A stretch of DNA of 20,772 bases from a virus. Shown here piece by piece: positions 1-7,034 of this stretch (its first letter is position 1; every line of letters begins with the position of its first letter). Below the pieces are notes generated by a model that searched no databases, was not told the DNA's origin, and saw nothing but the letters and a program-made list of their open reading frames with translations. The stretch lies in IMG/VR virus record IMGVR_UViG_3300012358_000010, positions 1 through 20,772 of that record; one strand, written 5' to 3'. Position numbers and translations under genes: made by a program.

Positions 1-565
1 CCAGTGTCTGCGCCAAAGCGCGTAGCTCGCCGTCGCCGATGCCGCTCGCGCGCAGCGCCTGCGCGATGCCGGCGGCGTTGTGCGTGAGCGTCGATGCCGG
101 CGCAGGCGGCGACGCATCGCTCCAGTCATCGGCGGCGCGCATGAACTCGCCGAGGCGACCGACCGCGGTGTTGAGCGCGGCGACCGCCGCCGTCTCGGGC
201 GCGCGGGGCGCAGCGCGCTCGGCGCCATCGGGCTCCGCGATTGGCGTTTGGCCGGGCGCATGGGCTTTTTCGCCGAAATAGCCGGGCGCGACCGCCTTCA
301 TGACGGACGGATTCAACGCCGCCGCCTGCGCCAGCGCGTCGGGAAGACCGGCCGCCGCAAGCGCGGCATACGTTTGCGCCGGCACACGCCGCTGCTCGTC
401 GAGGCGCGTCCCCTGCATCCAGCCCTCGAGCCCGCGGCCGATCGATTGCCCGACATTACCGCCTTGGAGCGCGCCGGCGAGGTAACCGAGGATCGCGTTG
501 TCGTTGAGCCCGCCGAGCAGCCCGCCGCGCGGCGCAGCGCCGGTCAAATCGAGAATTCCCGCCAT
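1..565 (-). CDS. phage internal-virion-like protein, 5' part (runs off left edge)
   Basis: An open frame begins with ATG at 565-563 and stays open for 188 codons to the window edge, so its C-terminus is not seen. AGGA lies about 8 bases upstream. The N-terminus is rich in Gly, Leu and Ala (MAGILDLTGAAPRGGLLGGL, then a GYLAGALQGGNVGQSIGRG stretch), followed by an Arg/Gln-rich segment and an Ala/Pro-rich linker near residues 100-130. This hydrophobic, Gly-rich head is common in internal virion and DNA-ejection proteins encoded at the end of podovirus structural modules. It reads in the same direction as the phage genes and would follow the 1994-3076 gene, although a host-like stretch lies between them. 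The family is not securely recognised and the role is inferred from position and composition. Confidence 0.6.
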   Translation of the reverse strand, partial: MAGILDLTGAAPRGGLLGGLNDNAILGYLAGALQGGNVGQSIGRGLEGWMQGTRLDEQRRVPAQTYAALAAAGLPDALAQAAALNPSVMKAVAPGYFGEKAHAPGQTPIAEPDGAERAAPRAPETAAVAALNTAVGRLGEFMRAADDWSDASPPAPASTLTHNAAGIAQALRASGIGDGELRALAQTL

Positions 566-646
566 GGTTTATTCCTGTTATGCGAATCTGGTTGATCTAG
601 CTCGGTGTCGGCTCTACGAAAGCGTATAGGCGCTAAGTTAAGGAAC

Positions 647-734
647 GTGTCCCGGGCGCAGCGCAGCACAAGCGATAAGCGCGTTACGCGCTTATGGCTC
701 CACTTCGTTTCGCGCTGCACCGCATCCGGGACAC
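647..734. repeat. palindromic repeat, family D (GTGTCCCGG...CCGGGACAC)
   Basis: Terminal GTGTCCCGG and CCGGGACAC form an inverted repeat, with inner arms built on GCGCAGCGCAGCAC and GCGCTGCACCGCATCC. A related double element lies at 13088-13203. It fills most of the gap upstream of the leftmost phage gene. Confidence 0.8.
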
Positions 735-784
735 CTGGCTAGGGCGTCATTCATAAATCGCGTTTGTCCGGCAATCACTCGCTG

Positions 785-824
785 ATGTCCGCATCACCCC
801 CGAAAGCGGCCGTATAGCGGACAT
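785..824. repeat. short inverted repeat ATGTCCGC...GCGGACAT
   Basis: Eight-base arms at 785-792 and 817-824 can form a hairpin. It lies about 100 bases downstream of the stop of the 922-1296 gene and could end that transcript, but there is no T-tract. It may equally be a fragment of a dispersed repeat. Confidence 0.4.
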
Positions 825-921
825 CGGTGGATGTCTCAAAAGTGCTATTAGCGGACTCATGCGCCGCAGCAAAAGGCACAAGCAGACTGTGACGCTTCGT
901 TGAAAGTGTATCTGCTCCCTT

Positions 922-1296
922 TCAAAAGAGTCCCGGCGGCAGGATCGCGCAACGAGTGGAAAACCGGGATAGATGCAATCCCGGATGATTCGGTTGTGGC
1001 GGATAGTCGAACCTCTCTTTCCAATTCGTGACCCCGCACCAATGTCCGCCACCGGTTTCGCCGGTATCGCCGTCGAGACTGCGATATTGAATTATGTTAT
1101 TGGGCACGCGGACCCACTCGTTATCGACCAACATGTCGACGCCGGCGGACGTGATCCGGTAATGCGCCGGATGGCAATCCGTTTCGTCGCAGCAGCTCGT
1201 CTCTCCAGACCGATCCATTAGTCCGGTATAGATGTCGTGGCCTTCCGCGCGTGCGGCGGCTAGGATGAGTATCGTAATCATCATCAAGGTTCGCAT
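922..1296 (-). CDS. small exported Cys-rich protein of unknown function
   Basis: This 124-residue protein begins MRTLMMITILILAAARAEG, a good signal peptide. The mature part has a Cys cluster (SCCDETDC), a VDMLVDNEWVRVPN segment, the line QYRSLDGDTGETGGGHWCG, and a late single Cys. This arrangement, with a CC-x4-C motif and a C-terminal HWCG, is typical of small exported proteins common in Bradyrhizobium relatives; no biochemical role is known to me. Upstream ATG/GTG codons would add 11 residues, but AGGG lies 8 bases before the ATG at 1296 and the signal peptide begins there, so this start was chosen. It does not resemble a phage gene and sits alone between two phage-like genes. A perfect CRP-type palindrome lies 108 bases upstream of the start. 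Confidence 0.75.
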   Translation of the reverse strand: MRTLMMITILILAAARAEGHDIYTGLMDRSGETSCCDETDCHPAHYRITSAGVDMLVDNEWVRVPNNIIQYRSLDGDTGETGGGHWCGVTNWKERFDYPPQPNHPGLHLSRFSTRCAILPPGLF

Positions 1297-1403
1297 TAGC
1301 TTCGCCCTTTTATGGGCCATTTGACCCATTTCAAACGGTCATCGCTCAATAGAAACAAGTGCTGTCGCCGTTGCTGGGACTAAGGAGGAAGCGAAAGAGA
1401 GTC

Positions 1404-1419
1404 TGTGACCGCCGTCACA
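1404..1419. promoter_or_regulatory. perfect CRP-type palindrome upstream of the exported protein gene
   Basis: The sequence TGTGACCGCCGTCACA matches the CRP core TGTGA-N6-TCACA at all ten specified bases. Its centre (1411.5) is about 115 bases upstream of the start codon at 1296. A promoter with the site near -61 would give a leader of roughly 55 bases. Regulation by a CRP/FNR-family protein is inferred. Confidence 0.5.
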
Positions 1420-1722
1420 CTTTAGTCGAATAACAAGAAGCTATAGCGCGCCAGAGCTTCCTCACTCCGGCAGAACAGCCCATAGGAGCATGCGTTCTAA
1501 ATGATGATATCGTGCCGAGATAGCAGCCAACCGGTCAGCTTTGCGAATGGCGGCGAACGAGCAGGGTGTGCCAGCGACGTGCGGCGGCGTCGTATTGCTC
1601 CAGTTCGTAAAGAGCCTCACAATGAGTCGAACAAAAACGAACGTGAACCCACCAGCGGCCGTTCCACAAATTACGGAAGCGGACACGATGCCCGCACTAG
1701 ACATGCAGCAAAAAGCACATTT

Positions 1723-1738
1723 TGTGATCGCTATCACA
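1723..1738. promoter_or_regulatory. second perfect CRP-type palindrome
   Basis: TGTGATCGCTATCACA is another full match to TGTGA-N6-TCACA, 319 bases from the first. On the + strand a weak -10-like TAATCT (1760-1765) follows. A start near 1772 would put the palindrome at -41.5, the class II activator position. The only thing downstream on that strand is the terminator at 1825-1850. Confidence 0.5.
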
Positions 1739-1771
1739 TCGTCAATGCAACTGCGGAGCTAATCTCTTACC

Positions 1772-1850
1772 CGTCGATCGATACCGCATGCGCGGTTCTC
1801 ACGTTCGACGTTCCTCCTAAACTCAGCCCCGCTAACGCGGGGCTTCTTTT
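1772..1850 (+). ncRNA. candidate small RNA ending in a strong terminator
   Basis: A transcript of about 79 nt is proposed from the spacing of the CRP-type palindrome, the -10-like TAATCT and the intrinsic terminator. It would contain CCTCCT (about 1813-1818), an anti-Shine-Dalgarno-type motif found in many bacterial small RNAs, shortly before the terminator stem. No convincing coding sequence precedes the terminator: the best frame ends at 1762 and has no good ribosome binding site. This is inference from signals only. Confidence 0.3.
1825..1850 (+). terminator. intrinsic terminator without an assigned gene
   Basis: An 8-bp perfect stem AGCCCCGC/GCGGGGCT with a TAAC loop is followed by TCTTTT. 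The T-tract is on the + strand, so it ends a rightward transcript, while all neighbouring genes run leftwards. Confidence 0.75.
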
Positions 1851-1903
1851 GCGCCCTTTGTCAGCGGCCTGTGGCCGCATCCTTCAGACAACCGCTTCGT
1901 AGC

Positions 1904-1976
1904 GCTCATGCGCGAAAGCGGGGACCCCATGATCTCGGGCAGGTGTTCATGCGTCCCTGCTTACGCAGGGACGACA
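1904..1976. repeat. dispersed repeat, family G (CGAAAGCGGGGACC / GTCCCTGC..GCAGGGAC)
   Basis: A GCGCGAAAGCGGGGACCCC unit is followed about 30 bases later by the hairpin CGTCCCTGC-TTAC-GCAGGGACG. The element resembles a repeat frequent in Bradyrhizobium-type genomes. It ends just downstream of the phage gene that stops at 1994. Confidence 0.65.
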
Positions 1977-1993
1977 ATTGAGAGGATTCGGCA

Positions 1994-3076
1994 TCAGCGT
2001 CCGGTGAACGAACCCGGCCCCATGAAGCCGTTGCTCAGCAGGCCGAAGAGCCCGCCGCCGAGTGCGCTCGCACCCATGCCCGCCAAACTCGTGCCGCCGG
2101 TGAGCGGCGCAAACGCGAGCGGCAACAGCGAGAGCGGGTTGAACGGTGTGGACGTCGTGGTCGCGCTCGTCTCGGTGCCTGATTTCTGCCCCGACGTGCT
2201 GCCCGCCTGCGCTCCCGTCTGCGTGCCCGCCGTCGTGGCGCTATAGGAGCTGCCCAGCCCCGCGATCGGCACGCCCATCTGCACGAGCGTTTGCAAAGTC
2301 GATAACGGGATGTTGCGGCGCGCGGCCTCGGCTGCGAGTTGCGTATTGAACGGATCGCTGGCGAAAGCCTGTCCCGTCTGCGCCACGCCGAGCCCGGCCT
2401 GGCGGTTGGCGAGCCGCGTCTGATCCAGATTTGAGAGCAATCCCGCCGTCGTGCCGCCGGCGCCATACAAGCTTCCGGCCGCGCCGAGCTGCCGCTCGCG
2501 CTCGGCGTTGTAGGGATTGGCGAACATCGGCGCCGTGCCCTCGGAAATGCCGCGCGCCAGGTTGTAGCCGTAGTTGCCGGCGCCGGACGGGTCGCGGCCC
2601 GATCCGGCATACATCGCTTTGAGGCGGTTTTCGACGTCGGTGCCGATCGTGCCGGTGACCGTGTTGAACCAGGGATTCTTGGCCGGATCGAGATAGTCGC
2701 CCTGCGCCGTCGGCGCCAAACGCGCGAGATATTGGTTGTAAGCATCAAGCGCAACCGGTGAGCGATCGGCGCCGCCGCCGGCGAGCAGGTCGGTGGCGAG
2801 CGAGGTCGCGCCCGGCAAAAACTGCCTGATATAGCCTGAGCTGTCGGCCAATCCCGTGAGCGCGCTCGATTCGGTCGGCGTGAGCGACGTCGCCGGCAAT
2901 TGCCCCTGCAGCTGCGCCAGGATGCCGGAAAGATAAGGCTGCGCCGCCGCCCAGGGATTCGTCGCGCCGCTCGACGCGCCGCTGGTTGCGCCGGTGCTGC
3001 CGCTCTGGAATTGCTGCAGCGAGTTCTGGTTGACCGCGCTGTTCGTGTCTTTGGTCTGTGTCGTGCCGCCCCTCAA
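1994..3076 (-). CDS. phage internal virion / DNA-ejection-like protein
   Basis: This 360-residue protein is assigned a TTG start at 3076 because AGGAG (3082-3086) lies 5 bases ahead. The longer GTG frame from 3121 would translate the palindromic repeat upstream and is rejected. The N-terminus is Ser/Thr/Gly/Gln-rich. The middle has a NPWFNTVTGTIGTDVENRLKAM segment and a GAGNYGYNLARGISEG segment, and the C-terminus is a Gly/Leu-rich hydrophobic stretch (PLSLLPLAFAPLTGG, GMGASALGGGLFGLL). The pattern of a NP-x-F block, a small-residue GSGR/GAGNYG block and a hydrophobic tail is typical of proteins encoded after the tail fibre in podovirus modules, thought to be internal or ejection proteins. 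No enzymatic motif is seen. Function is inferred; presence as a real gene is well supported. Confidence 0.75.
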   Translation of the reverse strand: MRGGTTQTKDTNSAVNQNSLQQFQSGSTGATSGASSGATNPWAAAQPYLSGILAQLQGQLPATSLTPTESSALTGLADSSGYIRQFLPGATSLATDLLAGGGADRSPVALDAYNQYLARLAPTAQGDYLDPAKNPWFNTVTGTIGTDVENRLKAMYAGSGRDPSGAGNYGYNLARGISEGTAPMFANPYNAERERQLGAAGSLYGAGGTTAGLLSNLDQTRLANRQAGLGVAQTGQAFASDPFNTQLAAEAARRNIPLSTLQTLVQMGVPIAGLGSSYSATTAGTQTGAQAGSTSGQKSGTETSATTTSTPFNPLSLLPLAFAPLTGGTSLAGMGASALGGGLFGLLSNGFMGPGSFTGR

Positions 3077-3081
3077 TCTTT

Positions 3082-3086
3082 CTCCT
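3082..3086 (-). promoter_or_regulatory. ribosome binding site that fixes a TTG start
   Basis: AGGAG on the minus strand lies between the end of repeat B (3087) and the TTG at 3076, with a 5-base spacer. It is the only good ribosome binding site near the N-terminus and decides against the in-repeat GTG start. Confidence 0.6.
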
Positions 3087-3176
3087 GTAGGGTGGGTTAG
3101 GCGCGAAGCGCCGTAACCCACCGTTCCTGCCGCGGCTCGACCGCCGCTGGGCTGCGCTTCGCTTAGCCCACCCTAC
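3087..3176. repeat. palindromic repeat, family B copy 1 (GTAGGGTGGG...CCCACCCTAC)
   Basis: Terminal GTAGGGTGGG and CCCACCCTAC are perfect inverted arms, with inner GCGCGAAGCGCCGTAACCCACC and GGGCTGCGCTTCGCTTAGCC. It fills the whole gap between the two neighbouring phage genes. Its right end supplies the last codons (Arg-Val-Gly) and TAA stop of the gene ending at 3163. A second copy is at 13524-13617. Confidence 0.9.
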
Positions 3177-3582
3177 GAAGCGGTTTTTCCAACAGCACCC
3201 GCGTGGTGCGATAATCCGGCAACAGCTTGAGCCAGCCGCGGCGGCCGTAGATGCGCATAGCGGCGCAGCCCTCGGCCTTGCCATAAGTCTCAAGGCCGGC
3301 GAGCAGATGCACCCATTGCCCGCGATCGCTGCCGCCGCAGGCGACGATCATGCAGAACTTCTCGCCGTTTGCTTGGCCCAATTCCGTTACGGCCGCCGCC
3401 TTGATCTTCTCGCCGTTCCAGGCGATCCACAGCAGCGCCGCGCCGTTGCGCACGGAATGCTCGACGTCGGCATAGCTCGAGAGGCGCCCCTTCTCCATCG
3501 CGGCCTTGATCAGCGGCGAGACGAAAGGCCAGAACTCGTGTACTTGCGCCGGATCGACGCAGATTAGACGACATAGCGTCAT
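3163..3582 (-). CDS. GNAT-fold / T7 Gp13-like phage protein
   Basis: This 139-residue protein starts at ATG 3582 (MTLCRLICVDPAQVHEFWPF). The ATG overlaps the TGA of the tail fibre gene as ATGA, so translation is coupled. Upstream in-frame codons lie inside the fibre gene and are shadows. It has an N-terminal helix pair, a WIAWNGEKIKAAAVTEL strand pair and a C-terminal GCAAMRIYGRRGWLKLLPDY segment, matching the GNAT-like layout of short phage proteins related to T7 Gp13. A canonical acetyl-CoA loop (R/Q-x-x-G-x-G/A) is not obvious, so catalysis is doubtful. The final residues RVG and the TAA stop come from repeat B. Its position between fibre and ejection genes fits a virion-associated role. 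Confidence 0.7.
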   Translation of the reverse strand: MTLCRLICVDPAQVHEFWPFVSPLIKAAMEKGRLSSYADVEHSVRNGAALLWIAWNGEKIKAAAVTELGQANGEKFCMIVACGGSDRGQWVHLLAGLETYGKAEGCAAMRIYGRRGWLKLLPDYRTTRVLLEKPLRRVG

Positions 3583-6101
3583 GTCGGCGGGATCCGCGCA
3601 TCGAGATAGATTTTCGCGTCCGATGCCGAGCCGTTCAGCTGGATCATCGTGCAATTGCCCGCCACGAGTCCGCTCGATCCGCTAAAATCAAGGCGCGTAT
3701 TGGTTTTCGTTGTTCCGCTGAAAGCCACGCCTGTACAGGCGTTCGCTGCCGAGGCGGACGCATTGACGCAGGCAAAGTCGCTGCCGGCGCTGACGCTGCC
3801 CGTCGGGGCAATCCGCATCGGCACACGGAACACGAGTGCGGCCAGCGCCTGAGTGGTCGAATATGCCTGCCCGACCGACACCGAACTGTTCGTGGCAAAC
3901 ACGTCGTACATCTGGAACAGCCAATCACAAAGGCGCTGTTCCAAGGGAAAGGGGCGGGCCGCGATCAGCGCCGTGCCGCTCCCGATTGAGAGGCCAACGC
4001 GTCCGATGTCCAGATTGGCCGCCTCCGCGCTGTCGGCCCAGAAGAAAACCAGCAGGTTGTTGAACGATGATCCAAGCGTCGCGTTCAGTGCGATTGTCGC
4101 AAGCGTATTCGCGCCTGGCGTCACCGAACCCGTCGCCGTGATCGTCAGGCTGGTCGATTTGAAGAAATTCCCCGCCGTGAAGGTGCCGCTCGTCCAGTCG
4201 TTGACCACATCGGTGGTCGGAGCGTCCGCCGTCCCGGTCCACTCAATGACCGCGTAACGGATCGTGTGCGCGGTGTTGATGCGGACGCGCGCCGTCAGCG
4301 TAACCGTCTGCCCACGAAGATGCTTGCACAGGTCTTTCGGGATCGGCTGGATTGCGCCAAAACGGTTCGAGCCCGCCTGCGCAAACCGCATCATGAACGG
4401 TGTGCCGTTCTCGACGTCCGTTAGCTGAGACGGTGTGATGTTGCCGCCCTGCGAGAGCGCGATCCATGGCGTCCAGGTGTAATTGTTGTCGCCGACAGCG
4501 GCGAGCGGCTTGTCGATGACCTGGCCGCTCGGATTGAGGATAGGGTTTTGATCGGCCAGATATTGCTCGGCCGCGAGCGCGTTCCCGTTTACATAGAGGC
4601 CCGTCGCGTTGAGCGTCCCGGCACCCTTGTCGCCACCGGTAGGCGCGCCGATTGCCATGCCGCCGTTGCTGTAAAGCGTGGTGTGAACAGCAGCGCGGAC
4701 GTTGTCATAGAACCACCAATCGATGTTGGCCTGTGATGCCCGGACCTGAATTTGCCACTTGCTCGTTCCGCTTTTCTGCCATTGCTGAACGATGTCGAAA
4801 GAAGCGTTTTTCTGATTGAAGGACTGAAATACGCCGTTGGTGAGAGCGTCTCCCTCCATGGTCAAGTCAGCGTCCACAAAGAACGCCTGACCTTTGGAAG
4901 TCGGACTCCCTACCGCATGTGTGTTGAAGGCGAAGACTGAGGCATTGTTTGACGGCCGATTGATCGTAAATTCATCGACCAGCGCTGACCCAGCGGCCCA
5001 ATACGCGCCGACAGGAGCGGTGCTGTCCCATTTCTGAATGACAAATGACAGCGGGCGAAATTCGCCGCCGGCCTTCTTCCCCACCCGGACAACGTGCGCC
5101 TCGAATTGTGGACCGATGCCAGAGCTCGGGTGGTAATGGGTCTCCCACCCCATCCCGATGCCGTCGTCGAGGCCATTTCGAGAGGACCAGTTATTGCTGA
5201 GATTGTAGCCGAAGCCCCAGACTTCGTTGTTTCGGCCATCGAACTGTCCGGGGTTCGATTGGTGCGCGAGATTTGTCCAATCACCTTGCGCCGCTGCAGT
5301 GTCCGTCTTGGGCGCGGTCTGTAGGATGCCGGCTGTGCCGCTGTTGTAGAGCGTGACGATCGTCTGGAAGGACCCGGCAACCGTGGCGTTGGTCGTGTTG
5401 GTCAACTGCCAGCTTGCTTCCGGCGCGAACTCCCCGAGCGTGGTCCCGGCTTTGTCCTTCAATGTGAAGGCGAACGCGCCAGTATTGACGATGGAAAAAG
5501 GAACGCCGACCGGCACGCTGTTGACCGCGTTCATGGCCGGCAGCGTGACCGACTTGCCCGATGCCGTCATGCTGATGAGCGATGTGGCGGCAAGCGGATT
5601 GTCGAGCGCAAGATCAACCGCAGACGTGAAGCTTTTGGTCGCTTCCTGGAACCTGGTGAACGCCGCGCGGTTGAGCACGCTCGTCAGGTTTGCCATCGTG
5701 TCGATGAAGGTGGCGCCGAGCACATAGCCGCCCGTCACCGCGCTGGCCCAAGCGGAGTTCGAGCCTTGCAGGTCGATGTGCGTCCCGTCGATAACGGTGA
5801 TGGGCCAGTTGCCGTCGACATTCGCCGACCCGCTGCCGGCGACGGCCCAACGCTGGCCGGTTTGCATCCGGGCCGTCGTGGTGACGGTCAAACGGATGAG
5901 GCCGCTGCCGTTGTCCGCAGCCGCGCCGATCGAGTAGCCGTCGTGGTCGCCGATCGCGATGGCGCCGGCGCGGCCGCTGAGCCAGGTCAGAAACGCAGCC
6001 GAATTGTTGGCGATCATCCCGCCCGCGGCGGAGGAATAAACCTGCGTGGTCGGGTTCGTGTCGCCGACAATCCACATCCAATCGCTGACGTTGTAGCTCA
6101 T
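3579..6101 (-). CDS. phage tail fibre / receptor-binding protein
   Basis: This 840-residue protein starts at ATG 6101 (MSYNVSDWMWIVGDTNPTTQ). The ATG overlaps the stop of the upstream gene as ATGA; the longer frame to 6332 is a shadow of that gene. Residues about 1-165 look like an attachment domain, followed by repetitive beta-rich sequence. A block near residues 260-450 (WGFGYNLSNNW, GMGWETHYHP, GPQFEAHVV) resembles exposed fibre domains. A linker GAGTLNATGLYVNGNALA precedes a jelly-roll-like carbohydrate-binding C-terminal part (ALSQGGNITPSQLTDVENG to FPLEQRLCDWLFQMYDVF). The linker and PFPLEQRLC block recur in fibres of short-tailed and siphoviral phages. Bases about 4700-5400 are visibly richer in A/T than the surrounding genes, suggesting an acquired receptor-binding section. 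No catalytic motif was recognised. Confidence 0.85.
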   Translation of the reverse strand: MSYNVSDWMWIVGDTNPTTQVYSSAAGGMIANNSAAFLTWLSGRAGAIAIGDHDGYSIGAAADNGSGLIRLTVTTTARMQTGQRWAVAGSGSANVDGNWPITVIDGTHIDLQGSNSAWASAVTGGYVLGATFIDTMANLTSVLNRAAFTRFQEATKSFTSAVDLALDNPLAATSLISMTASGKSVTLPAMNAVNSVPVGVPFSIVNTGAFAFTLKDKAGTTLGEFAPEASWQLTNTTNATVAGSFQTIVTLYNSGTAGILQTAPKTDTAAAQGDWTNLAHQSNPGQFDGRNNEVWGFGYNLSNNWSSRNGLDDGIGMGWETHYHPSSGIGPQFEAHVVRVGKKAGGEFRPLSFVIQKWDSTAPVGAYWAAGSALVDEFTINRPSNNASVFAFNTHAVGSPTSKGQAFFVDADLTMEGDALTNGVFQSFNQKNASFDIVQQWQKSGTSKWQIQVRASQANIDWWFYDNVRAAVHTTLYSNGGMAIGAPTGGDKGAGTLNATGLYVNGNALAAEQYLADQNPILNPSGQVIDKPLAAVGDNNYTWTPWIALSQGGNITPSQLTDVENGTPFMMRFAQAGSNRFGAIQPIPKDLCKHLRGQTVTLTARVRINTAHTIRYAVIEWTGTADAPTTDVVNDWTSGTFTAGNFFKSTSLTITATGSVTPGANTLATIALNATLGSSFNNLLVFFWADSAEAANLDIGRVGLSIGSGTALIAARPFPLEQRLCDWLFQMYDVFATNSSVSVGQAYSTTQALAALVFRVPMRIAPTGSVSAGSDFACVNASASAANACTGVAFSGTTKTNTRLDFSGSSGLVAGNCTMIQLNGSASDAKIYLDARIPPT

Positions 6102-6961
6102 ACGTACTCGCCACCGTGGCCGTCGATGATCCCGTCGGCATTGCCGGGGAAGAAGTTCGCCCCGCCGCCCTGGGTGAAGATCGTCCCGTTGCTCTCGACC
6201 TGAAACCGGCGGCCCGTCGCCGGGCCCGAGAAAACGCTGCCGTGCGCCCTGATCTGCCCCATCACCGCATAGGCGAAGGCGAAGGCGGAAAACGATGGAG
6301 TGCCTGTCAGCGTCACCAGTTGCCCGACGCATGTAACGACGCCGCCGGTCGAGGCGCCGAAGTGCCCATAGCCGGCATTACCGTTGATGACGTACCCGCC
6401 ATCGCTTGCCGGGAGGGCAATGACGATGTTGCCACCCGAGGATTCCGCGAGCAGGTGGAAGCCGCCGCAGGTGCCGAAATTGACCTTGCGGTTGATGACG
6501 ACCGTGCCGGCCGTCAGAACATCGATGCAATGTCCGCCGGCGCGGAACTCGACGCCGCCGATCGCGATCGTTGCGCCGTTTTGAACGACGATCCCGCTGT
6601 TGATGATAACGTTCGCCGGCGTGGCCGGGTCGCCGACGATCGTGACCGACCCGCCGATGAACGGGAAATTGAGCGAGAAGCCAGCGAATGTGCCGCTGCG
6701 CATCTGAATGGTGACGGCGAAGCCGTTGAGATCGAGCTTGAGGATCGAATCGATGGCCTTCTGGAGGGTCAGGAAGGCGCGGCTTGCGCTGTCGGCCTGT
6801 CCGTCGTTTGCATCGCTGCCGTCCGCGCGGACGTAATAGGTGCGAGTCGCGCTCAGGACCTCGCGCGTCGTGGCGTTGGATCGTCCCTCCTGCAATTGCC
6901 GGATCGCAAAGACGATGTTGTAGAGATTTTTCTCATCCGGCGAGAGCGTGCCGACGGTCAT
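6098..6961 (-). CDS. phage tail protein with pectin-lyase-like beta-helix
   Basis: This 287-residue protein starts at ATG 6961, with AGGAG 9 bases upstream. The N-terminal 45 residues (MTVGTLSPDEKNLYNIVFAI) form a helical head. Then YYVRADGSDANDGQADSASR and FLTLQKAIDSI follow, the usual opening of right-handed beta-helix proteins. Regular short strands continue (VTIVGDP, VVQNGATIAIGGVEF, NIVIALP). In phages these are tail appendages or spikes that bind or cut surface polysaccharide. No catalytic acid pair could be assigned, so it may be structural. Its TGA overlaps the ATG of the tail fibre gene, so the two are made together. Confidence 0.8.
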   Translation of the reverse strand: MTVGTLSPDEKNLYNIVFAIRQLQEGRSNATTREVLSATRTYYVRADGSDANDGQADSASRAFLTLQKAIDSILKLDLNGFAVTIQMRSGTFAGFSLNFPFIGGSVTIVGDPATPANVIINSGIVVQNGATIAIGGVEFRAGGHCIDVLTAGTVVINRKVNFGTCGGFHLLAESSGGNIVIALPASDGGYVINGNAGYGHFGASTGGVVTCVGQLVTLTGTPSFSAFAFAYAVMGQIRAHGSVFSGPATGRRFQVESNGTIFTQGGGANFFPGNADGIIDGHGGEYV

Positions 6962-6969
6962 ACGCCTAC

Positions 6970-7034
6970 GCTCCTGACGGAGCTACGGCGCACAAGTCCG
7001 CCATAGCCGAACGAAGTGAGGCGACGGCGGGTCA
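6970..7034. repeat. dispersed repeat, family F copy 1 (GTCCGCCATAGC...GGCGGGTCA)
   Basis: It shares GTCCGCC(A/G)TAGC and the terminal GGCGGGTCA with 9813-9882. It occupies the gap between the tail hub and beta-helix genes. The shared GGCGGGTCA includes the TGA stop of the hub gene, and the CTCCTGACGGAG hairpin at its other end carries the AGGAG of the beta-helix gene. Confidence 0.6.

Noticed and set aside
80-595. A 171-codon + strand frame, very Arg-rich
   Set aside because: It is the complement frame of the leftward phage-like gene 1-565, which has a ribosome binding site and sensible composition.
1462-1737. A 91-codon minus-strand frame with a hydrophobic stretch
   Set aside because: Its start lies within the CRP-type palindrome, no ribosome binding site is seen and the sequence is not recognisable.
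1541-1762. A 73-codon + strand frame ending before the terminator at 1825
   Set aside because: The terminator placement is suggestive, but there is no good ribosome binding site at ATG 1541 or 1622 and no recognisable protein. It was treated as background to the small RNA candidate.
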